Part shown: positions 8,698 through 17,686 of the stretch, piece after piece
Layout: each line of letters starts with the position of its first letter
Numbering within the stretch: position 1 is the first letter of the stretch
Source: Lactococcus garvieae subsp. garvieae
Lineage (GTDB): Bacteria; Bacillota; Bacilli; Lactobacillales; Streptococcaceae
Assembly: GCF_029024465.1 (NCBI RefSeq)
Contig: NZ_CP118950.1
Location: 1,488,001 to 1,552,000 of the forward strand
DNA: 64,000 nt
Direction of reading: 5' to 3'
The notes under the pieces: generated by a model
The model's input: the letters and a program-made list of their open reading frames with translations, nothing else
Told to the model about the DNA's origin: nothing
Database searches by the model: none
Made by a program: the position numbers and the translations under genes

Positions 8698-9555
8698 TTA
8701 GTAAGTGCCTTCTTCTCCTTGGCTTGTCAAAATTACTGGACCATCTTTGGTAATGACAAACTGATGTTCATATTGACAAGATAAACCGCCGTCCAATGTC
8801 TTATGCATCCAACCTGTTTCCATATCGGTATCAATTTCCCAAGTCCCTGTCGTAATCATGGGTTCAATGGTCAAAACCATACCCTCACGCAAACGTAAGC
8901 CACGTCCAGCTTTTCCGTAATGTGGCACCAGTGGATCTTCGTGGAAAGTTGGCCCCATACCATGACCGACAAGGTCACGAACTACACCATAACCACGACT
9001 TTCTGCATATTCTTGAATAGCTGCTCCAATGTCACCGATACGGTTACCAACAACAGCTTGTTCGATTCCGAGATAGAGACACTCACGTGTCACATCCATA
9101 AGGTTCTTCACTTCTTCTGATGGTGTGCCTACGGCATAAGCCCAGCAGCTATCTGCAATGGCTCCACTGAAACCTTCCGTATATTTCTTCATCTCAGGAA
9201 CATTATCAAAATCAAGTTTTGAAACATCAACAGAACCATCTTCAACCATACCCAAAACCATGTCTACTTTGATAAGGTCGCCATCTTTTAATTTCATGTG
9301 GCGTGGAAAACTGTGCGCCACCTCATCGTTCAGTGAACAACATGTGGCATAAGGATAATCCATAATTGAACCATCTACACCGATTTGGAGAGGAAGCGTA
9401 TTATTTTCTTTACAGACTTTTCGTACATATTCTTCGATTTCCCACATGTCGATACCTGGTTTTATCAAATCACGCAAACCGATATGGATGCTTGCCAATA
9501 AAGAGCCGGCACGATCCATTTGATCTATTTCACGTTGAGATTTTAATGTAATCAC
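8698..9555 (-). CDS. map: Methionine aminopeptidase, type I
   Basis: 285 aa. It removes N-terminal Met from nascent proteins. The five metal ligands are in their usual blocks: GDLIKVDMVLGMVEDGSVDVS (two Asp), LVGHGMGPTFHEDP (His), LTIEPMI (Glu) and QYEHQFVIT (Glu). Substrate His lies in VAHSFP. It carries an insertion and extended C-terminus (KDGPVILTSQGEEGTY) as in the MetAP subtype of streptococci and lactococci. Essential housekeeping gene; apparently first of a map-yihY transcript. Confidence 0.96.
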   Translation of the reverse strand: MITLKSQREIDQMDRAGSLLASIHIGLRDLIKPGIDMWEIEEYVRKVCKENNTLPLQIGVDGSIMDYPYATCCSLNDEVAHSFPRHMKLKDGDLIKVDMVLGMVEDGSVDVSKLDFDNVPEMKKYTEGFSGAIADSCWAYAVGTPSEEVKNLMDVTRECLYLGIEQAVVGNRIGDIGAAIQEYAESRGYGVVRDLVGHGMGPTFHEDPLVPHYGKAGRGLRLREGMVLTIEPMITTGTWEIDTDMETGWMHKTLDGGLSCQYEHQFVITKDGPVILTSQGEEGTY

Positions 9556-9713
9556 TATTTTTACCTTCTTCTAAATATTTCTTTAATCGTAATGATACTC
9601 CTATTTTATCATAAAAATACTGTGGTAGAAAGTACCGAAAAATGCATAGGAGCTGATTTTTCTGGAATTTCTTGATATAATTTTGTTATATAAATTTCAC
9701 AAGGGAGCAAAAA

Positions 9714-10157
9714 ATGGCTTTAGCAAAAGTAGTTTATGCAAGTATGACCGGCAATACGCAAGAAATCGCGGAAATCGTTGCTGATAAATTGGAAGATTTA
9801 GGTCTTGATGTAGATTTGGACGAGTGTACTTCAGTTGACGCTGACGAATTTGAAGATGCGGATCTTTGCATTGTTGCCACTTATACTTATGGCGATGGTG
9901 AATTGCCAGATGAAATCGTTGATTTCTATGAAGATTTGCAAGATGTTGATCTTTCTGGAAAAACATTTGGTGTCTGTGGTTCAGGAGATACTTTCTATGA
10001 TGATTTCTGTATTTGTGTTGACATGTTTGAGGAACAATTTGCACTTACTGGAGCTGAGAAAGGTGCAGAATCTGTCAAAGTGGACTTGAATGCTGAAGAT
10101 GAAGATATTACAAATCTTGAGAATTTTGCAGAAACTTTAGCAGCCAAAGTTCAATAA
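9714..10157 (+). CDS. Flavodoxin
   Basis: 147 aa, short-chain flavodoxin. It carries one- or two-electron transfers using FMN. Seen: the phosphate loop YASMTGNTQEIAEIVADKL (about residues 8-26), the FMN-flanking TYTYGDGELPDE, and GVCGSGDTFYDDFC around residue 83. It is very acidic, as normal for flavodoxins. GGGAGCAAAAA ribosome site before ATG. Partner unknown; monocistronic. Confidence 0.95.
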   Translation: MALAKVVYASMTGNTQEIAEIVADKLEDLGLDVDLDECTSVDADEFEDADLCIVATYTYGDGELPDEIVDFYEDLQDVDLSGKTFGVCGSGDTFYDDFCICVDMFEEQFALTGAEKGAESVKVDLNAEDEDITNLENFAETLAAKVQ

Positions 10158-10160
10158 AAG

Positions 10161-10187
10161 AAAAAACTGCCTATGAGCAGTTTTTTT
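10161..10187. terminator. Bidirectional terminator (flavodoxin / rRNA methyltransferase)
   Basis: AAAAAACTGC-CTATGA-GCAGTTTTTTT between convergent genes; it overlaps the last base pairs of the minus-strand gene. Confidence 0.85.
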
Positions 10188-10914
10188 ATAGGCTAAACAT
10201 CAAAATTCCTGCGGCCACTGCGACATTCAAAGACTCTGCGCGTCCAGGCATCTCAATATGGACAAGTTGATCCGCTACAGCTACTGCTCGATCAGAAACA
10301 CCCGCACCTTCATTCCCCATCACTAAGGCAAAGTCCTCTTCTGCTACAAGTTCTTTGTGACTGATGGACCGGTTGGACAGAGTGGTAACATAAAGAGGAA
10401 TGTGCGCTTCTTGTAATTCCGTAAAATCTGCCACAGACAAAACAGGAATATGAAAGTTACTTCCTTGCATACTTCGCATCACTTTTGGAGCATAAATATC
10501 TGCCGTATCCCCCATACAAAGTACTGCTGAAAAACCTGCAGCATCTGCTGTTCGAATCATCGTTCCGACATTGCCAGGATCTTGGACATTTTCAAGGACT
10601 AAATACTTACCGTGCCCAAACTCAACTTTCACTTCTTCGAAAGCTACCTCAGCGACAACACCTTGCGGTGTTCCAGCATCCGATAGGCTTTTCAGAACTT
10701 CTGAACTCACTACAAGAACATTTTCTAGGTGTGAAACGTGTTGATATTTGTTTTCTTCCACAAAAATTTGTAAAATTTTCGCTCCCGAATTGACAGCTTC
10801 TTCTAGCAAATGAAAGCCTTCAATAAGATAAGAATTTTTACGATATTTTTTCTTTGTCAGCAGTTTACGTGCTTCTTTTATTTTTTTATTGTCTTTTGCT
10901 GTAATAATTTCCAT
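10186..10914 (-). CDS. TrmH/SpoU-family RNA 2'-O-methyltransferase
   Basis: 242 aa. SAM-dependent methylation of ribose in rRNA (or tRNA) by a SPOUT fold. Seen: an N-terminal substrate-binding domain with KIKEARKLLTKKKYRK, then motif 1 VLENVQDPGNVGTMIRTADAAG, motif 2 VMGNEGAGVSD and motif 3 IPM-like variant IEMPGRAESLNVAVAAGILMF. These identify the family; the exact nucleotide is not predictable. Divergent from the acylphosphatase gene. Confidence 0.93.
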   Translation of the reverse strand: MEIITAKDNKKIKEARKLLTKKKYRKNSYLIEGFHLLEEAVNSGAKILQIFVEENKYQHVSHLENVLVVSSEVLKSLSDAGTPQGVVAEVAFEEVKVEFGHGKYLVLENVQDPGNVGTMIRTADAAGFSAVLCMGDTADIYAPKVMRSMQGSNFHIPVLSVADFTELQEAHIPLYVTTLSNRSISHKELVAEEDFALVMGNEGAGVSDRAVAVADQLVHIEMPGRAESLNVAVAAGILMFSL

Positions 10915-10976
10915 TTGCTATAATTATAACATAGAATACATGAAGATTTTTTATTTTCCTATAAGGAGGTGTAAGG

Positions 10977-11252
10977 ATGTATAAGGTTAAAATGATTGCT
11001 CACGGACAGGTACAAGGTGTCGGTTTCCGTTATGGTACGGTCCAAATCGCGCGTCAACTCAAACTCAAAGGACGCGTGTGGAATAATTCCGACGGTACGG
11101 TGGGACTTTATGTCCAGTCAGATAGCCAGAAAGCTTTGTCAGATTTCGAAGATAAACTTCGTAAAGGCCCCACTCCTTTTGCCTCAGTCACAAATCTCGA
11201 AATCTATCCAGACGAATTCCCGGACTTTAAAAATTTCGATATTAAATATTAA
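10977..11252 (+). CDS. acyP: Acylphosphatase
   Basis: 91 aa. Hydrolyses acyl phosphates such as acetyl- and carbamoyl-phosphate. The signature GQVQGVGFRYGTVQIA (Arg at about 21) and GRVWNNSDGTVGLYVQ (catalytic Asn at about 39) are intact, as is the C-terminal FKNFDIKY. AAGGAGGTGTAAGG precedes the ATG. Single gene followed by a terminator. Confidence 0.95.
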   Translation: MYKVKMIAHGQVQGVGFRYGTVQIARQLKLKGRVWNNSDGTVGLYVQSDSQKALSDFEDKLRKGPTPFASVTNLEIYPDEFPDFKNFDIKY

Positions 11253-11261
11253 TGAACAAAC

Positions 11262-11292
11262 AAAAAAAGACTGCCTTAAACAGTCTTTTTTT
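11262..11292. terminator. Bidirectional terminator (acyP / lysozyme-like gene)
   Basis: AAAAAAAGACTG-CCTTAAA-CAGTCTTTTTTT between convergent genes. Confidence 0.85.
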
Positions 11293-11295
11293 GTT

Positions 11296-11907
11296 TTACC
11301 AGTTAAAAAGATTAAGAAGCATCAAATGCCACTTGACTTCATTGGCATAATACATATTGCCACCATTAACGTAGAGTTTTCCCCCACTGTTCATCAAAGA
11401 GTCAACCGTCACATGATAATAGGTTGCATTTGTGGTGTTTCCCAAGCTAGGTGCTACAACTGTACGTGAATATTTTTCAGCAAGTTCTAAATTATTTTTT
11501 CCACCATTTTTCGCAACATAATCTATATAGGATTGACCAAAGTTATATGCTTGAACGCCTGTCCAAATATCAACTTTTTTGTCTTCAGCGTACTCTAAAA
11601 CTTTACAAAGGTTTGAAACACCTTGTGCGATACTCTTATCTTCATCTGAAATACTATTTTGATTGCCATTCAAGCTTTCGCTCGACTGCATAACATCCAC
11701 AGCATTCCCTTTTGTCTCTGTATAAATAATAGCTAATGCAAGCTTTGTATCTCCCTCTAAGCCTTGAGCTTTTAGGGTTGCATCAACCGATTTTTCATAT
11801 TGCATCACGTTTTTTACGTTCCTATAAGTTCGGTGCACGTAAAAACCTGCTCCGACCACTGCTGCCAGTAGCGCAAGCTTGATGAATAGCTTCAAAATTT
11901 TCAACAT
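11296..11907 (-). CDS. Lysozyme-like/lytic transglycosylase family protein (PvaA-like)
   Basis: 203 aa with an N-terminal membrane anchor (LFIKLALLAAVVGAGFYVHR, residues about 7-26) and an external lysozyme-like domain. Seen: ALAIIYTETKGNAVDVMQSSES with the candidate catalytic Glu in YTETKG, IAQGVSNL, and GVQAYNFGQSYIDYV. This is the pattern of the Lysozyme_like family that includes pneumococcal PvaA, acting on peptidoglycan. It lies downstream of glyA on the same strand, separated by about 165 nt with no clear terminator. Confidence 0.88.
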   Translation of the reverse strand: MLKILKLFIKLALLAAVVGAGFYVHRTYRNVKNVMQYEKSVDATLKAQGLEGDTKLALAIIYTETKGNAVDVMQSSESLNGNQNSISDEDKSIAQGVSNLCKVLEYAEDKKVDIWTGVQAYNFGQSYIDYVAKNGGKNNLELAEKYSRTVVAPSLGNTTNATYYHVTVDSLMNSGGKLYVNGGNMYYANEVKWHLMLLNLFNW

Positions 11908-12073
11908 TTATCTATTCCTAATCATTTTTTCGACGGCTCATGTCTCAATTCCAGTTGTTATTATATGCCATCTCATGTTAAAAACTTCTCTAGCATTTCC
12001 ACCTTTATTTACTTATCACTGTTCATTTTTATTCGGTTGGTGGAAATTTTGTTAAAAAAGTCGTACTTATATT

Positions 12074-13315
12074 CTAGACTAAAGGAAACCCTTTTGTCAA
12101 ATCTAATGCAAATTGGCGAACTTCTTGAAGAGCAAATTCGTCATCTTTATTGGATAATGCTTTAATAATTGCTTGTGCAATCTTACGGCTCTCCTCTTCC
12201 TTCATGCCGCGGCTAGTGATTGCTGCGGCGCCAATACGCACACCGCTTGTTTTAAAAGGACTAAGTTCCTCACCAGGAACAGAGTTTTTATTGAGGGTAA
12301 TGTTAACTGTATCAAGGAGATTTTGTGCTTCTTTACCGTTAATTCCAAGCTCAGTTACTTTGACGAGGAAGAGATGATTGTCTGTACCATCTGAGATAAC
12401 ATGTAAACCAGCTCTGCTAAATTCATCGGCCATGGCTGCTGTATTTTTCACTACTTGATCAATATAAGTTGAAAATTCTGGTGACAAGGCTTCTTTAAAG
12501 GCAACTGCTTTAGCAGCAATAACATGTTCCAAGGGACCACCTTGTAAACCAGGGAAAATAGCGCTGTTGATTTTTTTAGCTAGCTCCGCATTATTGGTCA
12601 AAATGAGCCCCCCACGTGGGCCACGCAATGTTTTATGTGTTGTAGAGGTTACTACATCTGCATAAGGAAAAGGACTTGGATGATGACCTGTAGCCACAAG
12701 ACCAGCGATATGAGCCATGTCTACCATCAATTTTGCACCGACACTGTCTGCAATCTCACGGAATTTTGAAAAATCAATAATACGAGAGTAAGCCGATGCA
12801 CCAGCAACGATAAGTGCTGGGCGATGCTTTTCAGCTTGGGCTGCAATTTCGTCAAAATCAAGCAATTCTGTTTCTGAATTAAGTCCGTAAGACACAAAGT
12901 TATACATCTTACCTGAGAAGTTGACTTGAGAACCATGAGTCAAATGCCCACCAGAATTCAAATCCATACCTAATACAGTGTCACCAGGCTCAATCAAGGC
13001 CATGTAAGCTGCTGCATTGGCTTGTGAGCCAGAGTGTGGCTGCACATTAGCAAAGTCTGCATGGAAGAGTTCTTTGGCACGTTCGATGGCCAAGTTTTCC
13101 ACCACATCTACAGCTTCTGTCCCACCATAATAACGCTTTTCGGGGTAACCTTCTGCGTATTTATTTGTTAAGACAGATCCCTGAGCTGCACGTACCGCTG
13201 GGGATACGATATTTTCTGAGGCAATTAACTCAATTGTTTCTTGTTGTCGAACTTCTTCGGCATGTATAGCAGCCCAAAGTTCTGGATCAAACGCTTCAAA
13301 ATTATAAATTTCCAT
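12074..13315 (-). CDS. glyA: Serine hydroxymethyltransferase
   Basis: 413 aa, full length. PLP enzyme interconverting serine plus tetrahydrofolate with glycine plus 5,10-methylene-THF. Seen: [16 protein letters not shown] near the start, [13 protein letters not shown], the Schiff-base Lys in [13 protein letters not shown] (about residue 225), and a conserved C-terminal domain. It is the last clear member of the tdk-prfA-prmC-tsaC-glyA cluster, 114 nt after tsaC. The gap holds a Met-poor leader without a recognised riboswitch. Confidence 0.97.
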   Translation of the reverse strand: MEIYNFEAFDPELWAAIHAEEVRQQETIELIASENIVSPAVRAAQGSVLTNKYAEGYPEKRYYGGTEAVDVVENLAIERAKELFHADFANVQPHSGSQANAAAYMALIEPGDTVLGMDLNSGGHLTHGSQVNFSGKMYNFVSYGLNSETELLDFDEIAAQAEKHRPALIVAGASAYSRIIDFSKFREIADSVGAKLMVDMAHIAGLVATGHHPSPFPYADVVTSTTHKTLRGPRGGLILTNNAELAKKINSAIFPGLQGGPLEHVIAAKAVAFKEALSPEFSTYIDQVVKNTAAMADEFSRAGLHVISDGTDNHLFLVKVTELGINGKEAQNLLDTVNITLNKNSVPGEELSPFKTSGVRIGAAAITSRGMKEEESRKIAQAIIKALSNKDDEFALQEVRQFALDLTKGFPLV

Positions 13316-13429
13316 GTGTGTCTCCTTTGCCTTATACGATGCTTACCTCAAGCATTTTTCCTTTTGCGTGGGTAGCTTTTGTACATCTACCATTATATCT
13401 AAAGCAAAGTGCCGAACCAAATTATTTGT

Positions 13430-14032
13430 TCAGACAATTTCATATAATTCTGGAACAGCATCAAGAAGTTCTTGCGCTGTAATTGCCCCTTGTCGTAAAA
13501 TTTTAGGCATTTCACCAGAAAGATCCAAAATCGTTGTATCTAGACCATAAACACTGTCATCTTGAAGTGCAACAGCTGCTTTATCAAGGATAGCTGAGGT
13601 TAAATCATCATAGAAACGTGGGCTTGGTGAGCCGGTAAGATTAGCAGAGGGACCAACTAAAACCCCTAAAGCTTTAATCACTTCTTGTGTGGCTGGAATT
13701 GAAGGCATTCGGAATCCGACAGTAGTTTTCCCCACATGAATCCACTCAGGAACTTCAGGACTTGCTTCTAAAATAATCGTCAACGGTCCAGGCAGAAAAG
13801 TTTGCACGAGTTTTTCAAGATAAGCAGGTTGATGCACTGAATATTTTAAAATTGTGTCATAATCTGCCACGTTCATATTCAAGGCTTTTTCAACAGGACG
13901 CCCTTTTACAGCATAAAGTTTTTGCACCGCTGCCTCGTTGGTTGCATCCGCGAAAATGCCGTAAACTGTTTCTGTTGGTAACACTGCCAATTCTCCTGCT
14001 TTTAAAGCTGCTATTGCTTTTTCAACTGTCAT
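13430..14032 (-). CDS. tsaC: L-threonylcarbamoyladenylate synthase
   Basis: 200 aa (Sua5/YciO/YrdC fold, short TsaC-like form without the Sua5 C-terminal domain). Makes threonylcarbamoyl-AMP from Thr, HCO3- and ATP for the t6A37 modification of ANN-decoding tRNAs. Seen: AVLPTETVYGIFADATN, YAVKGRPVEKALNMNV (the K-x-R-x-x-x-K motif), GPLTIILEAS, VGFRMPSIP and GPSANLTGSPS. It begins 1 nt after the stop of the GNAT gene, so the two are coupled. Confidence 0.95.
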   Translation of the reverse strand: MTVEKAIAALKAGELAVLPTETVYGIFADATNEAAVQKLYAVKGRPVEKALNMNVADYDTILKYSVHQPAYLEKLVQTFLPGPLTIILEASPEVPEWIHVGKTTVGFRMPSIPATQEVIKALGVLVGPSANLTGSPSPRFYDDLTSAILDKAAVALQDDSVYGLDTTILDLSGEMPKILRQGAITAQELLDAVPELYEIV

Positions 14033-14033
14033 T

Positions 14034-14462
14034 TTATAGCTCCTTTCTTAAGTAGCATTTATCTTTAAGTTGTTTTCCATCTTCGTAAATTGGAAAACTA
14101 TAATGGTCAATAAAATAATTTTTTATCTTATGGGTATATTCAAAACCACAAGCTTCATAGAAAAGGACATTTCCCGATATATCGTCGGTGCCGACGGTCA
14201 TGACACCCTGACCCTTGTACTTTTTAAAAAGGTAGTTTATCAGGGCTCTGCCATAGCCTTGACCTTGTGCATCAGGCGCTACAGCTAGGTTTTCAATTTC
14301 GAGAGTCGGACTGACTACACACACTGCCCTAATTTCAGACTGATCCATCAGTACAAAAAGTTCACCTTTTGCAAGATAGGTCATAATATGCTCATGATCA
14401 TCAGCTAAAAGAAGTAAAGGGAGATATCTATCTTTCTTTACTTCTATATGTTTTATTTTCAT
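14034..14462 (-). CDS. GNAT family N-acetyltransferase
   Basis: 142 aa. A small acetyl-CoA-dependent acetyltransferase. Motif A is VAPDAQGQGYGRALINYLF (about residues 75-93), followed by FYEACGFEYTHKIKNYF. A conserved neighbour between prmC and tsaC in related genomes. Its stop-to-start junction with prmC is tight (14462/14463). The substrate is unknown; a ribosomal or tRNA-related target is only suggested by the neighbourhood. Confidence 0.88.
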   Translation of the reverse strand: MKIKHIEVKKDRYLPLLLLADDHEHIMTYLAKGELFVLMDQSEIRAVCVVSPTLEIENLAVAPDAQGQGYGRALINYLFKKYKGQGVMTVGTDDISGNVLFYEACGFEYTHKIKNYFIDHYSFPIYEDGKQLKDKCYLRKEL

Positions 14463-15275
14463 CTATGTCACACTTATCATACGATCTTTTTCAAAAATAT
14501 CACGGTGCACACGGACTTTTTTAGTAGGAAAAGCCTTCTCAAACAAGTCTTTCACTGCTGGACCTTGCTTATAACCAATTTCTAAATATATTTTCCCTTG
14601 TGGCTTTAAAAATTGATGAGCTGCTTCAGCAATGGTCTGATAAATTGCTAGACCTTGCTTTTCAGCAAAGAGTGCGCTATCTGGTTCAAAGCGAATGACG
14701 GATTGATCCATTTCATACGTTTCATCAAAGGCAATATAGGGTGGGTTGGACACAATGATATCGTACTGTCCTTGAATATTTTCAAAGACATCAGAGAGAA
14801 TGAAATTAAGAGAAATTTGATGACTTTTTGCATTCAATTGAGCAAGTTCAAGTGCTTTTTCTGAAACATCAGATGCAGTAATCTCCCACTCCTTTCTTTT
14901 CTCCGCCAGTGCTAGAGCAATAGCTCCAGATCCTGTGCCAATATCTAAAACCGTACGTCTACCTTGCTCATTTTCAGCGAGAATCATCTGCACCAGCTCT
15001 TCTGTTTCTGGACGTGGAATCAGGACACGCTCATCCACGGCAAGTTTTAAATCACAGAATTCAGCCCAACCTACAATATATTGTGGCGGTTCATTATTTT
15101 TCAAACGCTGCGCGACAGATGTAAGTGCAGCTAAATCCGTATCTGAAATCGCTTCTCTTTGTAAATTTAACCACTGTAATTTTGTGAGCTCGTGTAAATT
15201 TCTCCAGACAAATTCTAGAGCGAAAGGCTCTTCCAAATCTTGAGATAATTGGCGCACAGCCTCAATCCATAACAT
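14463..15275 (-). CDS. prmC: Release factor glutamine methyltransferase
   Basis: About 270 aa. Methylates the Gln of the GGQ motif in release factors RF1/RF2. Seen: an N-terminal helical domain, LDIGTGSGAIALALA (SAM motif I) and the catalytic NPPYIAFDE. A longer frame begins at a GTG at 15299, but an ATG at 15275 has GAGGAAAG placed about 6 nt upstream. I prefer that start; it gives M-L-W-I-E-A. Downstream of prfA as usual, with one unknown gene in between. Confidence 0.93.
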   Translation of the reverse strand: MLWIEAVRQLSQDLEEPFALEFVWRNLHELTKLQWLNLQREAISDTDLAALTSVAQRLKNNEPPQYIVGWAEFCDLKLAVDERVLIPRPETEELVQMILAENEQGRRTVLDIGTGSGAIALALAEKRKEWEITASDVSEKALELAQLNAKSHQISLNFILSDVFENIQGQYDIIVSNPPYIAFDETYEMDQSVIRFEPDSALFAEKQGLAIYQTIAEAAHQFLKPQGKIYLEIGYKQGPAVKDLFEKAFPTKKVRVHRDIFEKDRMISVT

Positions 15276-15302
15276 TTTTTCTTTCCTCACTCTCCTCACC
15301 TT

Positions 15303-15839
15303 TTAAAGGAGAGGAAAAACACGCCCCAATAAATAAACGATGATGGGGATTTTCAGATTATCTTTTGCAAAAAGGACACCATTTTCATTTCGTGTCCTAT
15401 TTTTCTCATTGACAATATTTTCCAATCTTCCTAGAGCCAAAGCATCAAAGGTTTTCATAATTTCCGTCACCGATTGACTGCTGTATTTGCCAAACTCCGC
15501 AAGTGAAAGAACTTTTTTACGTTTGCTCCAATTGTCCCCTTCTTTGAGCTCTTGCCAAAGACGACAATAAGCATTGTCCTTATAAAAGTCAATACTCATC
15601 CGTACCCGTCTATCCAATCTCTGAAGATGCTTTGAAGGACTCTCAACATTTTCAATGGTAATCCAATAATCTTGGTTGATTGCTTGGCAATAGAGCAAAT
15701 CAAAGTGTGTCTCTTGGGTACTGACCTCAAAGACAAGAACTTTTGTCTCAACATCCTTCACTCTCTTCGCCGTTTCCATACGTCTTTGCTCTTCTACACG
15801 CAGCCGAATGTTAAAACCTTCAAATTGAAATTCGGTCAT
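15303..15839 (-). CDS. Hypothetical protein between prfA and prmC
   Basis: 178 aa, not recognised. It begins by overlapping the prfA stop region (ATGA type junction at 15839) and ends just before prmC, so it is expressed with them. Soluble, rich in charged residues and Glu/Arg; an N-terminal beta-rich half with FEGFNIRLRVEEQRR and later FEVSTQETHFDLLYCQ, then a helical C-terminal half ending in a short hydrophobic stretch (IPIIVYLLGRVFPLL). No known catalytic motif seen. Other genomes usually have prmC directly after prfA, so this is an insertion in the cluster. Confidence 0.7.
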   Translation of the reverse strand: MTEFQFEGFNIRLRVEEQRRMETAKRVKDVETKVLVFEVSTQETHFDLLYCQAINQDYWITIENVESPSKHLQRLDRRVRMSIDFYKDNAYCRLWQELKEGDNWSKRKKVLSLAEFGKYSSQSVTEIMKTFDALALGRLENIVNEKNRTRNENGVLFAKDNLKIPIIVYLLGRVFPLL

Positions 15840-16912
15840 TACTTGTTAAGCTCCGCCAACTTCTCCGTTTGATCATAAACCACAAGTGCATCAATGACTT
15901 CATCCATTTTTCCAGAAAGGATGGTATCTAACTTTTGTAAAGTTAGACCGATACGGTGATCGGTCACGCGGTTTTGAGGGAAATTATAAGTACGGATACG
16001 TTCTGAGCGGTCACCTGTTCCGACAGTGGACTTACGTTCAGCATTTTGCTTGTCCAACTCGATTTGTTGATAGTGGTCAAATACCTTCGTATTAAGCAAT
16101 TTTATGGCTTTGTCACGGTTTTTTTGTTGCGTACGTTCTTCTTGCATTTCAACTTTGATGCCTGTAGGCAAGTGAACCATACGTACAGCTGTCGCAACTT
16201 TGTTGACATTTTGTCCACCGGCACCTGAGGCATGGTAGATATCCACGCGAAGATCTTTTTGTTCAATTTTCATCTCGAATTCTTCAACTTCAGGCATGAC
16301 AAGGACCGTTGCTGTTGAAGTGTGTACACGTCCTTGTGTTTCTGTTGATGGCACACGTTGCACGCGATGAGCACCAGATTCGTATTTTAGTTTACTGTAA
16401 ACAGAAGTTCCCGAAACAAGGGCTGAAACTTCTTTATACCCCCCAATGCTCGTCACACTGGCTTCCATGATTTCAAATTTCCAACCTTGTGACTCTGCAT
16501 AATGCTGGTACATATTTAACAAATCACCAGCAAAAAGGGCTGCTTCATCACCACCTGCTGCGCCACGAATTTCCAAGATAATATTTTTATCATCGTTTGG
16601 ATCTTTAGGGAGCAAGAGAATTTTAATCTTTTCTTCCAGTTCTTCTTTGGCTGATTTTGCTTCTGAAAGCTCTTCTTTGAGCATTTCTTTCATATCCTCA
16701 TCAAGGCCACCTTCACCAAGCATTTCTTCACTGTCAGAAATGGTTTCGAGCACCTTTTTATATTCATTATAAGTGGCTACAGTATCTCGCAGACTCGCTT
16801 CTTCACGTGAAAGTTCCATAAAGCGCTTTGTATCATTGACAACCTGTGGGTCACTGAGTAATTCGCCCAGCTCCTCATATCGTCCTACCATCGTTTCAAG
16901 TTGATCAAACAT
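15839..16912 (-). CDS. prfA: Peptide chain release factor 1
   Basis: 357 aa. Reads UAA/UAG. Seen: the anticodon-like tripeptide in [14 protein letters not shown] (PST, RF1-type PxT), and the peptidyl-tRNA hydrolysis motif [10 protein letters not shown]. Helical N-terminal domain present. 25 nt after tdk, same operon; its Gln target is modified by the nearby PrmC. Confidence 0.97.
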   Translation of the reverse strand: MFDQLETMVGRYEELGELLSDPQVVNDTKRFMELSREEASLRDTVATYNEYKKVLETISDSEEMLGEGGLDEDMKEMLKEELSEAKSAKEELEEKIKILLLPKDPNDDKNIILEIRGAAGGDEAALFAGDLLNMYQHYAESQGWKFEIMEASVTSIGGYKEVSALVSGTSVYSKLKYESGAHRVQRVPSTETQGRVHTSTATVLVMPEVEEFEMKIEQKDLRVDIYHASGAGGQNVNKVATAVRMVHLPTGIKVEMQEERTQQKNRDKAIKLLNTKVFDHYQQIELDKQNAERKSTVGTGDRSERIRTYNFPQNRVTDHRIGLTLQKLDTILSGKMDEVIDALVVYDQTEKLAELNK

Positions 16913-16937
16913 TTTTTATTTTTCCTTACTTCTTTTT

Positions 16938-17540
16938 TTATATCTCTTCGTTTATACGATTACTCTCCATCTTTTTCAATGGATGAAAATAGTGCTTACG
17001 GCACACTGGAATATAGCTCTCATTGCCACCGATCTGCAGTTGCTCGCCTTCATAAACAGGTTCACCTTCAACCATGCGTAAAACCATCGTTGCTTTTTTA
17101 CTGCAATACCAGCAAATCGTTTTAATTTCTTCAATTTTATCAGCCAGAAGCAATAAGTATTTTGAGCCTTCAAAAAGTTCATTTCTGAAATCATTTTTTA
17201 AGCCAAAAGCCATCACAGGGACATTTAAATCATCGACCACACGTGCTAGATCATAAATATTTTGTTTATTGAGAAATTGGGCTTCATCAATCAGCACACA
17301 AAAAGGCCTTATCGGCAAGTTTTCGATATATTCATAGACATTCATAGTATCGTCAATCGCTACAGCTTCGCTACTCATACCAATACGACTTGCGACTATA
17401 CCAACACCAGCACGTGTATCTAAACTAGAAGTCATAATCAAAACAGGTTTTCCCTGTTCTTCATAATTATGGGCAACTTTCAGGATTTCGATACTTTTGC
17501 CTGAATTCATGCTGCCGTATTTGAAGTACAATTGTGCCAA
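16938..17540 (-). CDS. tdk: Thymidine kinase (type II) with TTG start, at island junction
   Basis: 200 aa. Phosphorylates thymidine in nucleotide salvage. Seen: Walker [13 protein letters not shown] (residues about 9-20), VLIDEAQFL (Walker B and catalytic Glu), zinc-binding CWYCSKKA and a later Cys-x-x-His, and the lasso region [15 protein letters not shown]. The start codon is TTG at 17540 with GGGGAAAG about 5 nt upstream. The P-loop begins at residue 9, so no internal ATG can replace it. Codons 1-6 lie inside the 22-bp direct repeat at the island end, so all sequence upstream of the start is island DNA. First gene of the tdk-prfA-prmC-tsaC-glyA cluster. Confidence 0.96.
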   Translation of the reverse strand: MAQLYFKYGSMNSGKSIEILKVAHNYEEQGKPVLIMTSSLDTRAGVGIVASRIGMSSEAVAIDDTMNVYEYIENLPIRPFCVLIDEAQFLNKQNIYDLARVVDDLNVPVMAFGLKNDFRNELFEGSKYLLLLADKIEEIKTICWYCSKKATMVLRMVEGEPVYEGEQLQIGGNESYIPVCRKHYFHPLKKMESNRINEEI

Positions 17541-17543
17541 TTT
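17522..17543. repeat. attL-type core repeat (inside tdk start)
   Basis: 22-bp repeat whose minus-strand reading is the TTG start plus five following codons of tdk and a few upstream bases. Identical to 26985-27006 in the same orientation. Confidence 0.88.
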
Positions 17544-17597
17544 TCTTTCCCCTTTATAAAAATGGCTTAAAAGCCGTATTTAATAGCATTTTCCAGT

Positions 17598-17629
17598 GAT
17601 ATTATTATTTTATTTTCGATAATAATATC
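17598..17629. repeat. Inverted repeat near island left end
   Basis: GATATTATTA, a 12-nt AT-rich loop, then TAATAATATC, a perfect 10-bp inverted repeat between integrase stop and tdk start. It has no T-run on either strand, so it is a poor terminator. Outer bases AGTGATA/TATCACT extend the symmetry loosely. It could be an operator, a recombination-site structure or a weak mRNA end for the integrase. A second small palindrome GGCTT-AA-AAGCC lies at 17564-17575, just upstream of the tdk ribosome site. Confidence 0.5.
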
Positions 17630-17658
17630 ATTAATTATCACTATTTTTCATTCATTTC

Positions 17659-17677
17659 TGCCCACTTTTTTGCCCAC
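17659..17677. repeat. Candidate integrase arm-type sites, left end
   Basis: Two direct copies of TGCCCAC separated by a T run (period 12). The same doublet with period 11 occurs at 26905-26922, near the other island end, in the same orientation. Paired short direct repeats near both ends of an element fit arm-type binding sites of a tyrosine integrase. Confidence 0.55.
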
Positions 17678-17686
17678 CAAATTTGG

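Noticed and set aside
9697-10044. His/Gln-rich open frame opposite the flavodoxin gene
   Set aside because: Antisense shadow of an acidic, codon-biased gene; no ribosome site.
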